A DNA stretch of 64,000 nucleotides from Entonaema liquescens (Eukaryota > Ascomycota > Sordariomycetes > Xylariales > Xylariaceae), in assembly GCA_902805475.1 (NCBI GenBank), contig CADCSX010000025.1, positions 1,054,001-1,118,000 of the forward strand. The letters run 5' to 3'. The first letter of the stretch is position 1. Every line of letters starts with the position of its first letter. The translations under genes and the position numbers were made by a program. A model generated the notes under the pieces. The model had not been told where the DNA came from and ran no database searches. It saw only the letters and a program-made list of their open reading frames with translations. Below are positions 35,111 to 47,173 of this stretch, in pieces.

Positions 35111-35305
35111 TAAGATATGAAAATACGGTAATTTTTAAGTTACTTACGTACAACTACTTTAATAAAGTAATCTACGTGGAAGGATTGGCATAGTAATCTG
35201 TAAATAGCATCACTCATAATAATTCCAATCAATACTTGTTACAATCCCTGATTTCAAGACAAAAACGAAGTGAAGTCAAGTTGCAATTTAATCTCACCAT
35301 TTACC

Positions 35306-36056
35306 ATGACCGAGAATACACCTCATAGTGAACTTATCGACGTATTACTAGAATTCTACAACTTACTCTCGCATCTTGGAGCCATCCCTGTCGAGATGAT
35401 CCAGCTCCCGGACCCAACTACAGGAGTCCATCCAGATGGTGCAATCAACACCGAGGCAGCTGACGCCGCCGGCTATGCACCCGAGACGATGCAACTGATG
35501 AACATGCTGCCTTATCTAGCGGTTGACAATACACACGAGATGTTTTTCGAACTGCTGCCAAGCACCTTTCCTATCACGTATATCGGTGCCAACTTAGACG
35601 AGGGCCATTTTCGCGGTCTCCGTGAATTGCTGAATGATGCAGAGATGCCTCATGGTGCCATGGAAACCAATCGACAATCCAGACGAGATAGACGACTACT
35701 CCCACGCTACTAGTGCACCGCCAAGAGAAGTCTTATCGCCAATTATTGAAAATTACCGAACACTCAAGTACCTTCCTACCGTGAGAGGCGTTGATTTCTC
35801 CCCAGCTGAGTACTCGGATACGGGGGGCACGCCGCCACAAGAGTGGAGCTCCCATGAGCGGCGACGTTGGAAGGCCTCGTATTGTGTTTGGGAGGCAACA
35901 CAGAAATTGAGGGACTTCTATCTTGATTGTGGGTGGGATATAGATGCTATTGAACAGAGGAACTTCCGCTTGCACGAGTTCCTCGCGAAACGGGAGACAT
36001 ATATGAGAGATATTTTATTACCACTGATGCGAGCCGAGGAGGAGACTGCTGAGTAG
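35306..36056 (+). CDS. Unrecognised fungal protein, one apparent frameshift
   Basis: The frame from the ATG at 35306 runs to 35713. A second frame takes over from about 35660 to 36056 and continues the same style of protein. The shift lies near GGAAACC at 35662-35668: either one extra G or two missing bases. The joined product is about 250 residues. Readable stretches are LIDVLLEFYNLLSHLGAIP, then LPYLAVDN...FELLPSTFPITYIG, and a helical end WSSHERRRWKASYCVWEATQ...LRDFYLDCGWD. I know no function; it looks like a soluble, lineage-specific fungal protein. An in-frame ATG at 35270 exists but adds a non-conserved-looking leader. Confidence 0.55.
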
Positions 36057-36912
36057 TACATCGTCTCTGAATATTGACCTTGCGCTTGTGCTAATGCTAG
36101 CACTGACAGCTCTCTTGGATGAGCTTAGGAAATAGATAGTATCGACGCAACGTTTTATATTTATTTTGTTGAATTGAGCGGTCAAGGGACTGCGTTGGGT
36201 ACTAATAGATGATGCCTTGGCGTAGAATGTATATATAAGAAGGACCTCTCTCCTACTCATACAGTTGATAGAGTAAGTTAATACTCAAGTACAGCTCATA
36301 TACCGTATCTTTCAGCAGTTAGTAGCAACATCGCAGGATAAGTACCTAACTCGTAGGGTGACGATACCCGATGCTCCTTTCAATAGAACCAGGAAACCTA
36401 TCATGTGGAACTCCTTAATTTTGACACTCAGTGAAGCGAAAACAGGCGCAGTAGCTGGAGCATAGGCTCATGCAAGACTTTTCCTTATCTACAATAGTTA
36501 TAGCTATTCAGAAGTTCGTCCATATTAAAACTCTCGCATTAAGTTTATCGGGTAGACTTATAACCCATAACGTTACATTGATTAATATCGTCCTTGAAAG
36601 GAGCCACCCGCTGTCCATGAAATAATTATAAGAACATCAACAGCCTACAGGATTATATGCGCTTTTCACAATGGACGCATTTAGTTCCCCTGATTAATCA
36701 TGTATTGTCCAGCTTCATATTACCCCTTCCAAACTCTACTCACCAAAGCGATCCAATAGGGACGCGGCGGCTAATCCAGTAGGCACCATGCTATATAAAC
36801 GAAACTGGCTATGAGGACGAGTGTATCCAGCCAAACCTCCCAACTTTCCATCTAATGCGTACCTGGTATTACTCTTTCCTCCGAATTCCCCAGTGCATCC
36901 TAGCTCAACACA
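36057..36912. other. Intergenic
   Basis: AT-rich spacer with no domain-bearing frame and no RNA gene recognised. Confidence 0.6.
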
Positions 36913-37553
36913 ATGTTCCTCTTCCCATCCCTCGTCCTCCTCCCCTCCCTCCCTCCCCCAACCCACTCCCTGCGCCCCTCCCCACCATGGACCATAACCC
37001 ACCTCTCCATCACCGACTTCGCCACCCCAGACCTGCTCACGCTCCGCGCGGACCGGCGCCGGAAGCTCGACTTCGCGGTGTCTAGCCCGTCGCTACCGAC
37101 GCCGTATACTTATACATGCGCCGTAGACACGGGGTACGAGAAGGTGGAGGACATCCAGCAGTTCGCCGCCTGGACGTACGGGTGCTGGGCCGCGGACGAG
37201 TTCCTCGTCGGCCCGCCGGACGCCGCGCTCGCCTTCAAGTTCGAGTCGCCCGTCGGCGACCTCGAGAGCACGCACCCGGCTAGGTTCTCCCTGCTGCAGA
37301 AGCGTGAGTGCGGGTCAGGGTGAGTGTGCCTACCTTACCTGGGCTATATAGGGTTAAAAACATGTCTACCCCCTTGAGCAAAATGCTAGCTTCTAATGCG
37401 TATGCCTACCTAACTATCTATATAAACAGGGAAGTCGAGGTAGAAGGAACGGTGGATATAGTACTGAGTTGCGCGATGCCTCCCGACTGCGGCGGGCCGT
37501 GTTTCGATCGCAAATGTGATGGGACTACGTTTGTTGTCCACTCAGATGGATAA
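36913..37553 (+). CDS. Small secreted cysteine-rich protein
   Basis: Two exons, 36913-37319 and 37430-37553, encode 176 residues. The donor used is the second of two nearby GTGAGT sites (37320); only this one keeps the frame open through exon 2. The N-terminus MFLFPSLVLLPSLPPPTHS is a signal peptide. Seven cysteines follow (in YTCAV, YGCWA, RECGS, LSCAM, PDCGG, GPCFD and RKCDG), four of them in the last 35 residues. The protein is probably secreted and disulphide-bonded. No family is recognised. Exon 1 is very GC-rich compared with the AT-rich flanks, which supports coding. Size, signal and cysteines fit a candidate effector or cell-surface protein, but no activity can be inferred. Confidence 0.65.
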
Positions 37554-37784
37554 AGTTGGAATAACATCCGCTTGATTGCCCAAGATTTCTTATAGTAATA
37601 ATAATGAAATATAAGAACCAACCGTATTAGTAAAATATTCAAAGCTTCATATAAATCTGGACATTAAACATGGAATTTTTGACGTGCGAGTAAATCGTCT
37701 AGGTATTTTCTCTCTATATACCGCTCCCCTATTATTATTTACTCCTTAACCAGTAGTAACCTGTCTATTCGTAAAGGTTTCCGC

Positions 37785-40700
37785 CTATATGGCATCCGGC
37801 CGTAAGAAGACCTCAACTGAGCCCCTCATCTTATCTTCGAGGGCCTTCTTCTCTTTCGCATTCGCTGGGACCGATGCTCTGCATATCGCTACGCCAAAAA
37901 TCTCTGCAGCCTTCTTCTCCCATGCTGATCTCCGTTGTATCGCGACTACATCAATCGTCGCCCCTCCAGTATTCCGACGAAAACTTAAGCTGCGCTTCCC
38001 TAGCGTAAGCTTGAGAGCATTCAAGGCTTCAAACTCTTCCTTGTTAAGTGGGACGAGGTCGTTCGCGACTCGCGTCAACATTGACATGAGGAATACGAAG
38101 GAGATGTTATAATATGGCGCAGTTGAGAGTATGTCGAGGATGCCAGTCTTAGCTGCCTCGAAATCAGCAGGGGTCTTCCCAGCCCCTATATTAGGTAGAG
38201 CCTGTTCGATCTTGGCCCACAGGGGTGCCGTGATGATTCCATCTGGCATGCTGTGGAGGAATAGCAGGAGCACCTCGCTCACAATTTCGAGCCGCTTCAA
38301 CGTCGGTACATCGGCCTTGATTGCGTCTAATATAGACCTATCCTTTTCCAAAGCTTCGACAATGGCTGCTCGTAGTTCGTCGTGATCTTCAGCATTGGAA
38401 GCTTGCCATGAATCCCCATCGAATGGCCAACCGGGTTTGTCGCGTGGTACTGCCGCTTGTTCCAGCATATTCTCATCGGCTATCACCCTTTCTACCAGAG
38501 TTTGTACAGCTTCGGTTAGCTTGAAAAGTTCACCGGGCGATGATTTGTGCACTTCTAAGGTGTAAGGTATGGAGCCCCCTTTTGCACGCTCCTTTACTAA
38601 TGCTCGGATGCCACCGCCGCGCGGAACTCGAATAAGTTCCTCGAGTGAACGCCCGAAGCAGCTTGGTACCCAGGAGGCCTTAATCGGAATGAAGTGGTCC
38701 TTCCCATCGATCACGCGCAATATTAAAACGTCCTCTAGTTGGGCCGTCTCTTCATTCAACGCCCGCAAGTGTGCCAGGTCGTGAATATAGGCATGTATGA
38801 GTGCGTTTACTGTTTCTCCCGGCTCTAAGGTGATATTGTCACCAAGAGGATCTTCCGGCTGCCCTCTATTGCTGACCTCGGAGCGAACAAACTTGAATTC
38901 CAGCCAATTCGGATATTTGCTTGCATCTACAGTGTCCGGCTTTTCCACAAATGAGAAATTCGCCGGAACGCGTCCAGTATTGGCGATTGTTAGGTACCGA
39001 GAGACCTTCCGCAGGAACCCGATTTCCCCAAAATCAATTCCCTCGCTTCCATCGGCCGCATGCTTGTTACTCTTGTTGATCGAGTCTTTCCCATCAACAA
39101 TAACTGTAATGCCCGGCCGTCCTTCATTCTCGGCTCGATCAAGTTCCCTCGCTACTTCTGCGTGAACCTTTGCCTTGAGCTCGGGGACCACGGCGTCGTA
39201 TTCCAATGTAAACATAGAAACTACTGGTTTATGATCTGATGACATGATTCGCTGATGACTGGTATATATATCCAAACTGATTTTATCGACGAACCCCTCC
39301 TTCGTTACAACATGACCGGTATCCTCATCTCCCTCGTCGTATTCATCATATTCGTAAGAATTGCCGTCGGTGTATGCTTGGTTATCGGCGCTCGAATCAG
39401 TGGCAGGATCGTAATCAAATAAAACGTTCTCATCTTCCGCAGCCTGATCAATGCCTCTCCTTTGCATCTCTTCGTCCTTTTTCTTGGCATCGATCTCGTC
39501 TTGGCACTTCTTCTCATATTGGCCTATATCCGTACGCGTACGGTACAAGATGCGGTCGCACCAACTCGGGGCCCGCTGCTTCTCAGAAGAGTCAAAAGCC
39601 CGACGGTACCAACATCGTACTTGTATGTTGGTAAAAAAGTTATATGCCCCTCACGCCAACCTTCGTGAAATGCTTTTCGCTCTTTAATCATCCGTCTGAG
39701 CTGGTCATGTGGGAGCAAAGAATCTAGGGTGGCTTGTAAGGATGCCGGATCGTCGCGCGGGTCGGGGACGAAGTCGTCTGGTTCTGGAAGCTCAGTACTA
39801 TCATCGCTAGAATCCTTATCAAATGATGCTTCACGGGAAATCATCCCAGGTGTATTTGTGCCATCATCATCATCATCGTTATTGCGTAGTATAATAACAC
39901 CATCGTCGCTAAACATCTCTCCAGTATGTTTCTTATTTGCGCCATACTCGCCGCGGGTGTGTAGCATCAGTAAGCGCCGGATATCATCCCCAGGTAGATC
40001 ATCGAGACGAAAGTTAAGATCTCCGAACCAGAAAGAAAAGTCCTCATCCCCCAACTTCTCGCCTTCGTCTTCGAGTACGCCACCGGAGTTGATGGGTGTA
40101 AATTTGGCTTGGGTCATGATCCTATTGTAGTCCCAACATCGTCGATCGAGACTGGTCTGGTCGTGACCAGAAGCAAGATGACAGTTGGTAAAAACGAGCC
40201 TTGTTGTTTCGCCTAAAAGAATGCGAGACGTGATTGCCCCTTTATTGCCCCAATATCCTAGGAGGCCATATATACCAGTTCCAACACTAATAGTAGACTC
40301 GTTCGTTATGGTCTCAGCTACCTCGGGTGATGCATATATAAGTAGGAGAAGGCCGACAAGTTGCTCGCAAGCGACAAGGGTGTAGTCTTTTGGTAAGGCG
40401 GCTTCAAGGGCATCTTTCCACTTCGCGATGGCAGCCGGATCGGAGTAAAAGGTCTGGGCAACAATGTTCAAGTTGACGATCTCTTGAAGTCCGAGGACAT
40501 AAAGTCCTATCTTATCACCACCTAATATTCGCACTTCTGGTTCTTCAATCCCATTTTGGGTAGCCTCATCGTCCAAGTTCAAACTCTCTTGGACCTCTGA
40601 ATTAATGCTGTGTTTCGTGCTCGCTTGGGATTTAGCGTCTTCGAATTCATCCGTTTCCAGCTCCGCACTCTCCTCTGAAAACTTCATCCGAGCTAGTTTC

Positions 40701-40936
40701 GCGTCTGGCTGTGGTTCAACCCCTTTACCGTCAACGAACCAACTAGCTAGATCTTTGTCGGTACCAGGGCAACCAGCAACATTCCAGGACCCAACCTTTA
40801 TCCGTATGCGATGAGATCTAGTGTATTCGGACTTTCTGGCGCGCACGGCACGGGAGAGAGAATATTGGTTTGAGACTTCTGCTTCGATCGGTTCCGCGTC
40901 CGACGCAACGGAAGGATCGCGATTAGGGGACGACAT
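37785..40936 (-). CDS. Inositol polyphosphate 5-phosphatase, OCRL/INPP5B-like, one apparent frameshift
   Basis: This is an intronless gene of about 1,050 residues. The IPPc catalytic domain spans about 45-520, with KVGSWNVAG, LGLQEIVNL, GYWGNKGAITSRI, NCHLASG, FWFGDLNFRLDDL, SWCDRILYRTR and SSDHKPV in order. These are the metal- and phosphate-binding motifs of Mg-dependent 5-phosphatases, which remove the 5-phosphate of PI(4,5)P2 and related lipids. A beta-rich ASH-like domain follows (YLTIANTGRVPANFSFVEKP). The C-terminus is helical and resembles the RhoGAP-like part of OCRL. Location is by family endosome, Golgi or plasma membrane. One base is missing at the run 39599-39601 (GGG on the coding strand). 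Adding one G joins DVGTVG to AFDSSEKQRAPSWCDRI and restores a universal motif, which argues for sequence error. Confidence 0.88.
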
Positions 40937-41793
40937 AATTGGTTATTATACGACCGGTCTGTCGAAATAACCCCCTAACGAAGAAGATATATTAAGTAGA
41001 GTAGAATGGAAGCGTGGTATAATATAGAGGGGTTGGTGCCTATGTTAACTCTTGGTCGCGTGCGTTGAATCCGATGTAAAGCATCGTGAGTTGTGACGTT
41101 ATCGAGGGGCTGTGTCTGGTTCGAACACACGAAAACATGGGGAGCGTGGATAAATGCGAGAGAAGGTCTTTTATGAAATATATTCAAACGAAAGATAGAA
41201 CTGAAAGAGAGTGGGTTTTTTTTTAACAAGAAGGTCAGAGGAAATATACCTAACGGTTGCAAGTTCGAGCTAGAGAAGTGTAATGGAACGGAATGAAGAA
41301 CTTTGGGTTGTTACAAAACAACACACGGATCCAGTTGGATAATGGATACCATGAGCTGTACAGGTATCGATTAGATAAGCTTAACTCCAGCCCACCTGTT
41401 TCATGCGGTGCGGACATGGAGGTCGGTACTTAAAATACATAAAAAGCTCCAATAGGCGGGGGCGGGGTCCTTAGAGCTACAACTTACTGTACATCCATAC
41501 ATAAATGTTTGCAGACGTTTGATTGGCTAGCGCAAAACAGCTTCCCGACGTATACCTATACCTATACCTACCTGGTAGGTACCCAGCATCAAACCACATA
41601 ACCCAACAACAATCAACTTTCAGCATACATAATTTAACCTCTCACCTCGTACCTGTATAAACGCCATTATCCACAAAGCATTACCTTAGCACAGAAAGGC
41701 CAACAAAGAAACTTTCGACCCCACTCGAGTTCAAAAAATATAATAATAAGCAATAACTACCACCTACCTTACATACCATTAGTACAGCGCAAA
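40937..41793. other. Divergent promoter region of the 5-phosphatase and DCP1 genes
   Basis: The two genes point away from each other, so this spacer holds both promoters. Tandem CTATAC units and TAGGTACC motifs lie at about 41560-41585. The GGTTCGAA at about 41110 was checked for a tRNA and rejected. Confidence 0.6.
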
Positions 41794-42717
41794 ATGTCTC
41801 AGACAACAACACCCCGCAAATATCAAAATCGGGGCCAACAACAACAACATCATCATCAGAATAACCCATCCTTCTCGCGCTCACCACATTCGCATCTTCA
41901 TTCTCACTCCCACTCCTACTCCCAGCAACAGCATGGTCACACGCGCAACCGATCCCAGCAACTTCGCGCCCAAGCAGCAGAGCTACAATTCGGCGGTGCC
42001 TCCACAGGAACAGGAACAACGGCTGCGGTTGCTTCCGACTACGAGTCCGACACAGCACACTACATGGCATCTCACCCGGCGCCTCCCGCAGCCGCCCTCG
42101 CCGGCCGCACCAACACCGACCTCAACCTAAGCGTGCTGCGGCGGTACCGCCCGAGCATCACGAGCATCCTGTCGATCGCCGCGCACGCCGTAGTGTACGT
42201 GTTCACGCCGCCGGCCAAGTGGGACAAGTCGAACACGGAGGGCACGCTGTTCATCTGCGCGCAGGACCGGGACGGGGAGGCTGTGGCGGCGGCCGACGGG
42301 TGCCTGTTCGTGCTGAACCGCAAGGGCCTGCAGAACCTGATCCTGGACCTGAACACGGTCAGCGACTTCGAGCTGGCCACGGGGCTGCTCATCTTCAAGC
42401 TCGACCAGGAGGGCGTCCAGAACATCCCCATGGAGAACGGCGAGTCCGTCCGCCCTAAGGTCCTCGGCATGTGGATCTACGCCGAGGACGAGCAGGACCG
42501 CCGCACTAACGCTGCCCTCATCCACGAGATGTGGACTAAGGCCCGCTCTGCCGCCGGCGACGAGAGAGACGAGCCTGAAGGGAGAGAGGCTAGCGCCCCG
42601 TCTAGCGGGTCGCCGGGGGATGACGTGGAAGACGTACCGGTGGCACAAGGGCTCGGCCGCCAAGTAAGTTTGAACGAGCTCTTTGGGAGGAATCAGAATG
42701 GAATCGGGGGGGCTTGA
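41794..42717 (+). CDS. DCP1: mRNA-decapping enzyme subunit 1 (Dcp1)
   Basis: This is a single exon of 307 residues. The first 100 are a low-complexity Gln/His/Ser-rich region (QQQQHHHQNN and HSHLHSHSHSYSQQQ). The EVH1-like Dcp1 domain follows at about 108-250: NLSVLRRYRPSITSIL, then VVYVF, KWDKSNTEGTLFIC and FVLNRKGLQNL. Dcp1 is the activating partner of the Dcp2 decapping enzyme and acts in cytoplasmic P-bodies to commit mRNA to 5'-3' decay. The end, RQVSLNELFG, is a short conserved-looking tail. From about 42080 to 42550 the DNA is strikingly GC-rich relative to its surroundings. The ATG opens the Gln-rich leader; a later start would only trim disordered sequence. Confidence 0.92.
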   Translation: MSQTTTPRKYQNRGQQQQHHHQNNPSFSRSPHSHLHSHSHSYSQQQHGHTRNRSQQLRAQAAELQFGGASTGTGTTAAVASDYESDTAHYMASHPAPPAAALAGRTNTDLNLSVLRRYRPSITSILSIAAHAVVYVFTPPAKWDKSNTEGTLFICAQDRDGEAVAAADGCLFVLNRKGLQNLILDLNTVSDFELATGLLIFKLDQEGVQNIPMENGESVRPKVLGMWIYAEDEQDRRTNAALIHEMWTKARSAAGDERDEPEGREASAPSSGSPGDDVEDVPVAQGLGRQVSLNELFGRNQNGIGGA

Positions 42718-43875
42718 AGAGAGAAAAAAGAAGGGAAGAAATTCAGTTTCAAATTGGGGGTTAGAATAGAAGAAGGGATTCAAAATGTATTAGGTACGCA
42801 GCGGCATCATGACAGGCAACTCAGGAACTAGGAGTCGCGTTTGGCGTTCGAGAGATACCCGGGATAGGCGTTTATCTGCGGATAGAAAAATGCATTTCAT
42901 CTCGAATTCGTCATGCCATGATATCGTGATTGTATAGCTTGGGTGATTTCACACCTAGCCAATATTTTACTCTTTCCTATATTACGTATCTTGAGATCTA
43001 CCCACCTGGGTAGGTAATCTAGAATGTGATAAGTATGAATCTAGGGTAATTATTTGTAGTTGCGTGGGACCCATCTTGAATCCTACTTTTTAGGTATATT
43101 AACTTAAAATCTAACTTCGGCATACATTCACATGAACAATATCTTCTAGCTTATCACTTGAATATAGATTTTAGGTAAGCATACCTCCTATTTTATTATT
43201 CCTTGACAAGTATCTATCATTCTATCAAGTACATGGTACAATCCAGTATCATGTGCCGAGCATATACAGACGTGACATTCCAACGTACTCCAATACCAAA
43301 TATTGGTGCTTGGGGCTGGGCAATATTACCTTGAAACATGCCCCATCTAGTTAACTCGTATCGTACCTAATTATCAGCTTCGTGAGCTATACCCCAAACA
43401 CCCTACATCCAGCCCCTTTTTTGTAGGTCATGCGCACAATTTAGCCGGGGGGTGTAACGTGATATCCCCTTAAAAAAGACAAATGTTATGACTTCATGAG
43501 CAACATAGTATGAATTCATGCTCGTGTTAGGTAATTTGAATTGAAGAATCATTTTTCTCTCCAAGTATCCTTTGTAATACAGAGTGCCAAAACCGCTCTC
43601 AAAAACACCGTTGCTAGCGACCATGTGTCCGAGCTCGTCTCTTGTAGCAGCGTCTATCTTTTGCTCGTATGTAAGCCATTGAAACACCTAAAATCATAGT
43701 CTGGAATCATCCCCAATGATCAGTCGAAAAGCTCTCCAAGGTCCATGTTGCCGCGGCATTCCCAGCCGTAAGCCAGACCTCCCAAAACTGAGCCCAAGAA
43801 ATAGTAATAAAAAAAACCATGCACCTTTGGTGCACCTGTCTAAGCGAGAGCACGCATAGCAAACTCCAGCTAATG
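42718..43875. other. Intergenic between convergent genes
   Basis: The spacer between the 3' ends of DCP1 and the kinase. A 94-codon minus-strand frame at 43403-43687 was not accepted (no domain, AT-rich). Nothing else recognised. Confidence 0.55.
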
Positions 43876-46156
43876 TCATAAAACCTCCTCCCCTTCCTCT
43901 TCTTCTCTAAATTTCAAACCACCTTCAGTTTGGATTCCGCCCTGAACCCATTCGTGCTTAATCACTTTTTCCATTGGCCAGCGGCTCCGAGCTCGTTTAA
44001 GAAGGCCCTCAGTAATTTCCATGGCTCCCTTCAAGCCCTCGCTCTCAAATTTGGCTTCGCTCGCGTCATGGTCGCCGTCGTCGCCCTGGTACTTAATCCA
44101 TCTCCATTCGACGCGCGCTATTCTATGACTCGTTCTACTTCGCATCCTCTGTACATCACTAGCACCTGGAGGGGGGTCAAAAGGAAGTCGTGATTCGAGA
44201 AGAGCGTAGAGCAAAACACCAAGGGACCAGGCGTCGACAGCACGTCCATCATACGATTGTCCTAATATAACTTCGGGTGCAGCGTAGTCATCCGACCCAC
44301 AGCGAGTTTCAAGCTTCTCGTCATCGGCCACGCGTCGCGATAGGCCCAGGTCCGTAAGTGTAGTTACAGAATATGGGTATACAGCCCAATCCTGGTCGAA
44401 CTTTGTGAGCTCAGATGGTGGAATATTTACCAACACGTCTGTTATTTATGTCAGTAAATGATGACTATTGCATAGCTGATCATGATCCAAAATGTTACTT
44501 ACTCTCGAGCTTGATATCCCGATGAACAATCCGACGCTCGTGGAGATATCCCACCGCCCCCACTATCTCAGCAAATATCCTTCTCAAAAGTACAGGCGTC
44601 AAGACGTCTCGGTACGCCGTTGCGACGTCGAATAGGTCGCCCCCAGGGCAATAACTTAATACCAACAACGCCCTTGTCGGTTCGATACTCCAGGCCTTCA
44701 AATGAACCAACGACGGATGGCTGATCGATCGCATAATATCTAGTTCTCGTTTGAGGCTCATTTCGATCCGATCCTCCGAGGCCCCACCCCGAGGCCCGTG
44801 TTCGCAAACTTTGATAGCGACCAAAGTTTTACGATCCGGTTGAGAACCATTCGTGGTTGATAATATCCCATTCGTTACATTCGTCCCATTTTGATTCGTG
44901 GCATTGGCTTCGTCGTCGGCGGCCACCTGACTTGTTGCTAACATTACTCGGCTAAATGTTCCCTGTCCTAGCTCCTTAATAGCACGCCATCGTCTAAGTC
45001 TTCCGTCATGTCGGCCGCGGGCCTCGAAATACTCGTAACGTGATCTTTTAGAGCCGGCGTTATCACTGCTCTGTGACGACTCGCTGGGAGGAGGCGAGGG
45101 CGGTTTAGTCACTGGTATGATGCCTCGCGCTTGGGATAGGTGTGGTTCTCGGCGTAAATGAGCGTTGGAAGTAGTATCCACCTCCTTCCCATCAACCTGT
45201 CCAGATACGGTGTGCTGCCGCTTAGGTATGCCCTTCGGATCCGGAATGTATTCACTGATGCTCCTGTTGCGGGTATGTTCAACCTTGCCGCTGCTAATTT
45301 CAGTTGCGTGGCCAACATTTAGTCCGGCATACACCTTCCGTTTAGACTGATGAGCCAGTGCAGATGCGACAGATTCGCCAGCTGAACTAATAAGGACCGA
45401 ATCAGGCATAACTGGAGGTAAAACTTCTCGCGCTTGAGACGAGCGGCGGGATCCAAATCGCTTCCACGGACCGGGAGACTCACTACCTAGCAATGGCGAT
45501 GGCAGAGGCGTAACATCTCCCATGGCAGATATCATAGGACTTGGATAGGTCGAACTCGCGGCGGAACCAATACTTCTCGAGTAGTGCTGCTTAAAACTAG
45601 GAGTTCTCGAGACTGGCTTAAGGCTCGGAGAAGAAGTCTTGCGTTGTAGATTCAAGGCTGAGCGATACGATGGAAAGGGGCTGGGGTTGCTGTTAAGGCT
45701 GTCGGACCGTTCTGGAGATGCTGGTGGTACATCTGTCGCAACATATAGAGTATTGCTAGCCCTCCCAAGTGGTGATGGGAAATAAGGCGACTCCTCGGGA
45801 GATGTAGATAATTCCCCTAACTGGCGTTGTGGTAGAGGGGGAGAAGGAGCTATTGTATGCGATTGGAACTGGATTTGACCGTGGGGAACCGGTATTCTCG
45901 AACTCATCGACTCTTCGCATAGATAGTTCGACGAAGGTGTAGACTCGCCATTATAGGATTGTGCTATGTGATTCTCCTGTACATGATTTCGATTTAATGC
46001 GTCAGCAGCTGTGAGAAAGGGATGTGTTCCCAAAGCAGGTAATTCGTTGAGAGGACGTGTTTGCGACACAGGTCGGCGGTCGTGGTCTGCGAGAATGCCC
46101 TCCTGCAGAAACTGGGACTGGGACTGGGACTGGGGTTGGGATTGTCCGGTGGACAT
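43876..46156 (-). CDS. Ser/Thr protein kinase with long disordered N-terminus
   Basis: Two exons, 46156-44503 and 44438-43876, joined by an intron GTAAGT...AACAG in phase, give 738 residues. Residues 1-370 are Ser/Pro/Gln-rich and disordered. The kinase domain starts with the glycine loop LGQGTFSRV (about 392), then the lysine in LVAIKVCEHG (about 433) and the catalytic loop HRDIKLENVL (about 546), which spans the intron. The metal-binding motif is DLGLSRR in place of DFG. YAAPEVILGQSYDGRAVD is the APE segment, and AWSLGVLLYALLESRLPF is subdomain IX. The C-lobe ends at KVIKHEWVQGG. All catalytic residues are present, so it should be active. The CAMK-like layout is clear, but I cannot name the orthologue. 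Many SPSP sites in the N-terminus suggest regulation by phosphorylation. Confidence 0.88.
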
Positions 46157-46379
46157 ATTTAATTGCTGACTGAGCCAGTACGGGTTGACAGCGGCTGGCT
46201 TGACAACTTTGGAACGGTGTGAAACAATGAACGGGATCTTGTGTGTGAATGACTCGAGTTGTCGAGTGCCCAGGTGGTATGTAGGTATGTAGGAGGGAAT
46301 TGGCTAGCAAGGATCAGGAAAGCGTTTGTGTCAAGGGTTTGACAGTGGTCCTCTTTTTTTTTTTCTTACAGGGAGCCAC

Positions 46380-46416
46380 TAGGTAGTGTAGGTAGTGTAG
46401 GTAGTGTAGGTAATAG
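46380..46416. repeat. Short tandem repeat, unit GTAGGTAGT-like
   Basis: About three copies of a 10 bp TAGTGTAGG-type unit lie upstream of the kinase gene. Simple slippage repeat. Confidence 0.7.
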
Positions 46417-47133
46417 GTACCAGGTCTGAAGCCAGTGAAGTACCGTAGCACGTAGAAAATGTAGTCAAATACTTGGGCTGGCGACGGCAGTCGAACGAAA
46501 GAGACTCCACCCTTTAAAAGAAGAAGTTTTGAAATTCACGTTCTCGATAAGGCGCGAGGTGTCCGGCAGCTGCGCCTCGTAGTCGATAGGTAAACAACAA
46601 CCTTGTTTCTAAATATCTAACGCTGGAGTCCCGAAGAAAAGTATAGGTTAAAGTTTAGTTATGGGTGGCGTTTAAAGTACGCGGCTGGTACTAAGATAAG
46701 ACGAGACTGGTACTCTAAGTATCCAATCTTATTGGTCCTAGGTTCTAGGTCCTAAAGTAAGATGATGAATTAATAGGGCGCAGCCGAAAGTCAGCGAAGG
46801 TTAAACAATAGAGAGTCGAGTCGAATAGAGTCGATTAGAAACTCGGCGGCGACAGCGGCGGTACAGTACGTCGATCAAAGTATTACACTCCGGAAGCTGT
46901 GAATTGTAACGTTGACCTCAGACTGCATTAGCTTAGGCCGTGGGCGAGGTACAGTGCAGCGACGGGAAACTTGGCTGTGACCAGGGTGCGATGCGCGTCG
47001 CCTCGTGGCCGAATGAGAGATGTCTTCTGTACCACAGGTGCACAGTGATTCGCAAGTCTACCTCCTACACGCAGCTACAAGCAGCTACACAGATGATATA
47101 TATATATACCTTCAAGAGACCTAAGGTGTTTTA

Positions 47134-47173
47134 GGTACTACCTATGGTACTACCTATGGTAATACCTATGGTA
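47134..47173. repeat. Short tandem repeat, unit about 13 bp (TACCTATGG core)
   Basis: Three copies of a TACCTATGGTA-type unit occur in succession, related to the TAGGTACCTA motif frequent in the spacers of this window. Confidence 0.7.

Noticed and set aside
41090..41130. GGTTCGAA resembling a tRNA B box
   Set aside because: The flanking bases do not form a 5 bp T-stem, and no A box or acceptor stem is in place.
43403..43687. 94-codon minus-strand frame after the kinase
   Set aside because: No motif, separated from the kinase by its stop, and composition equals the spacer.
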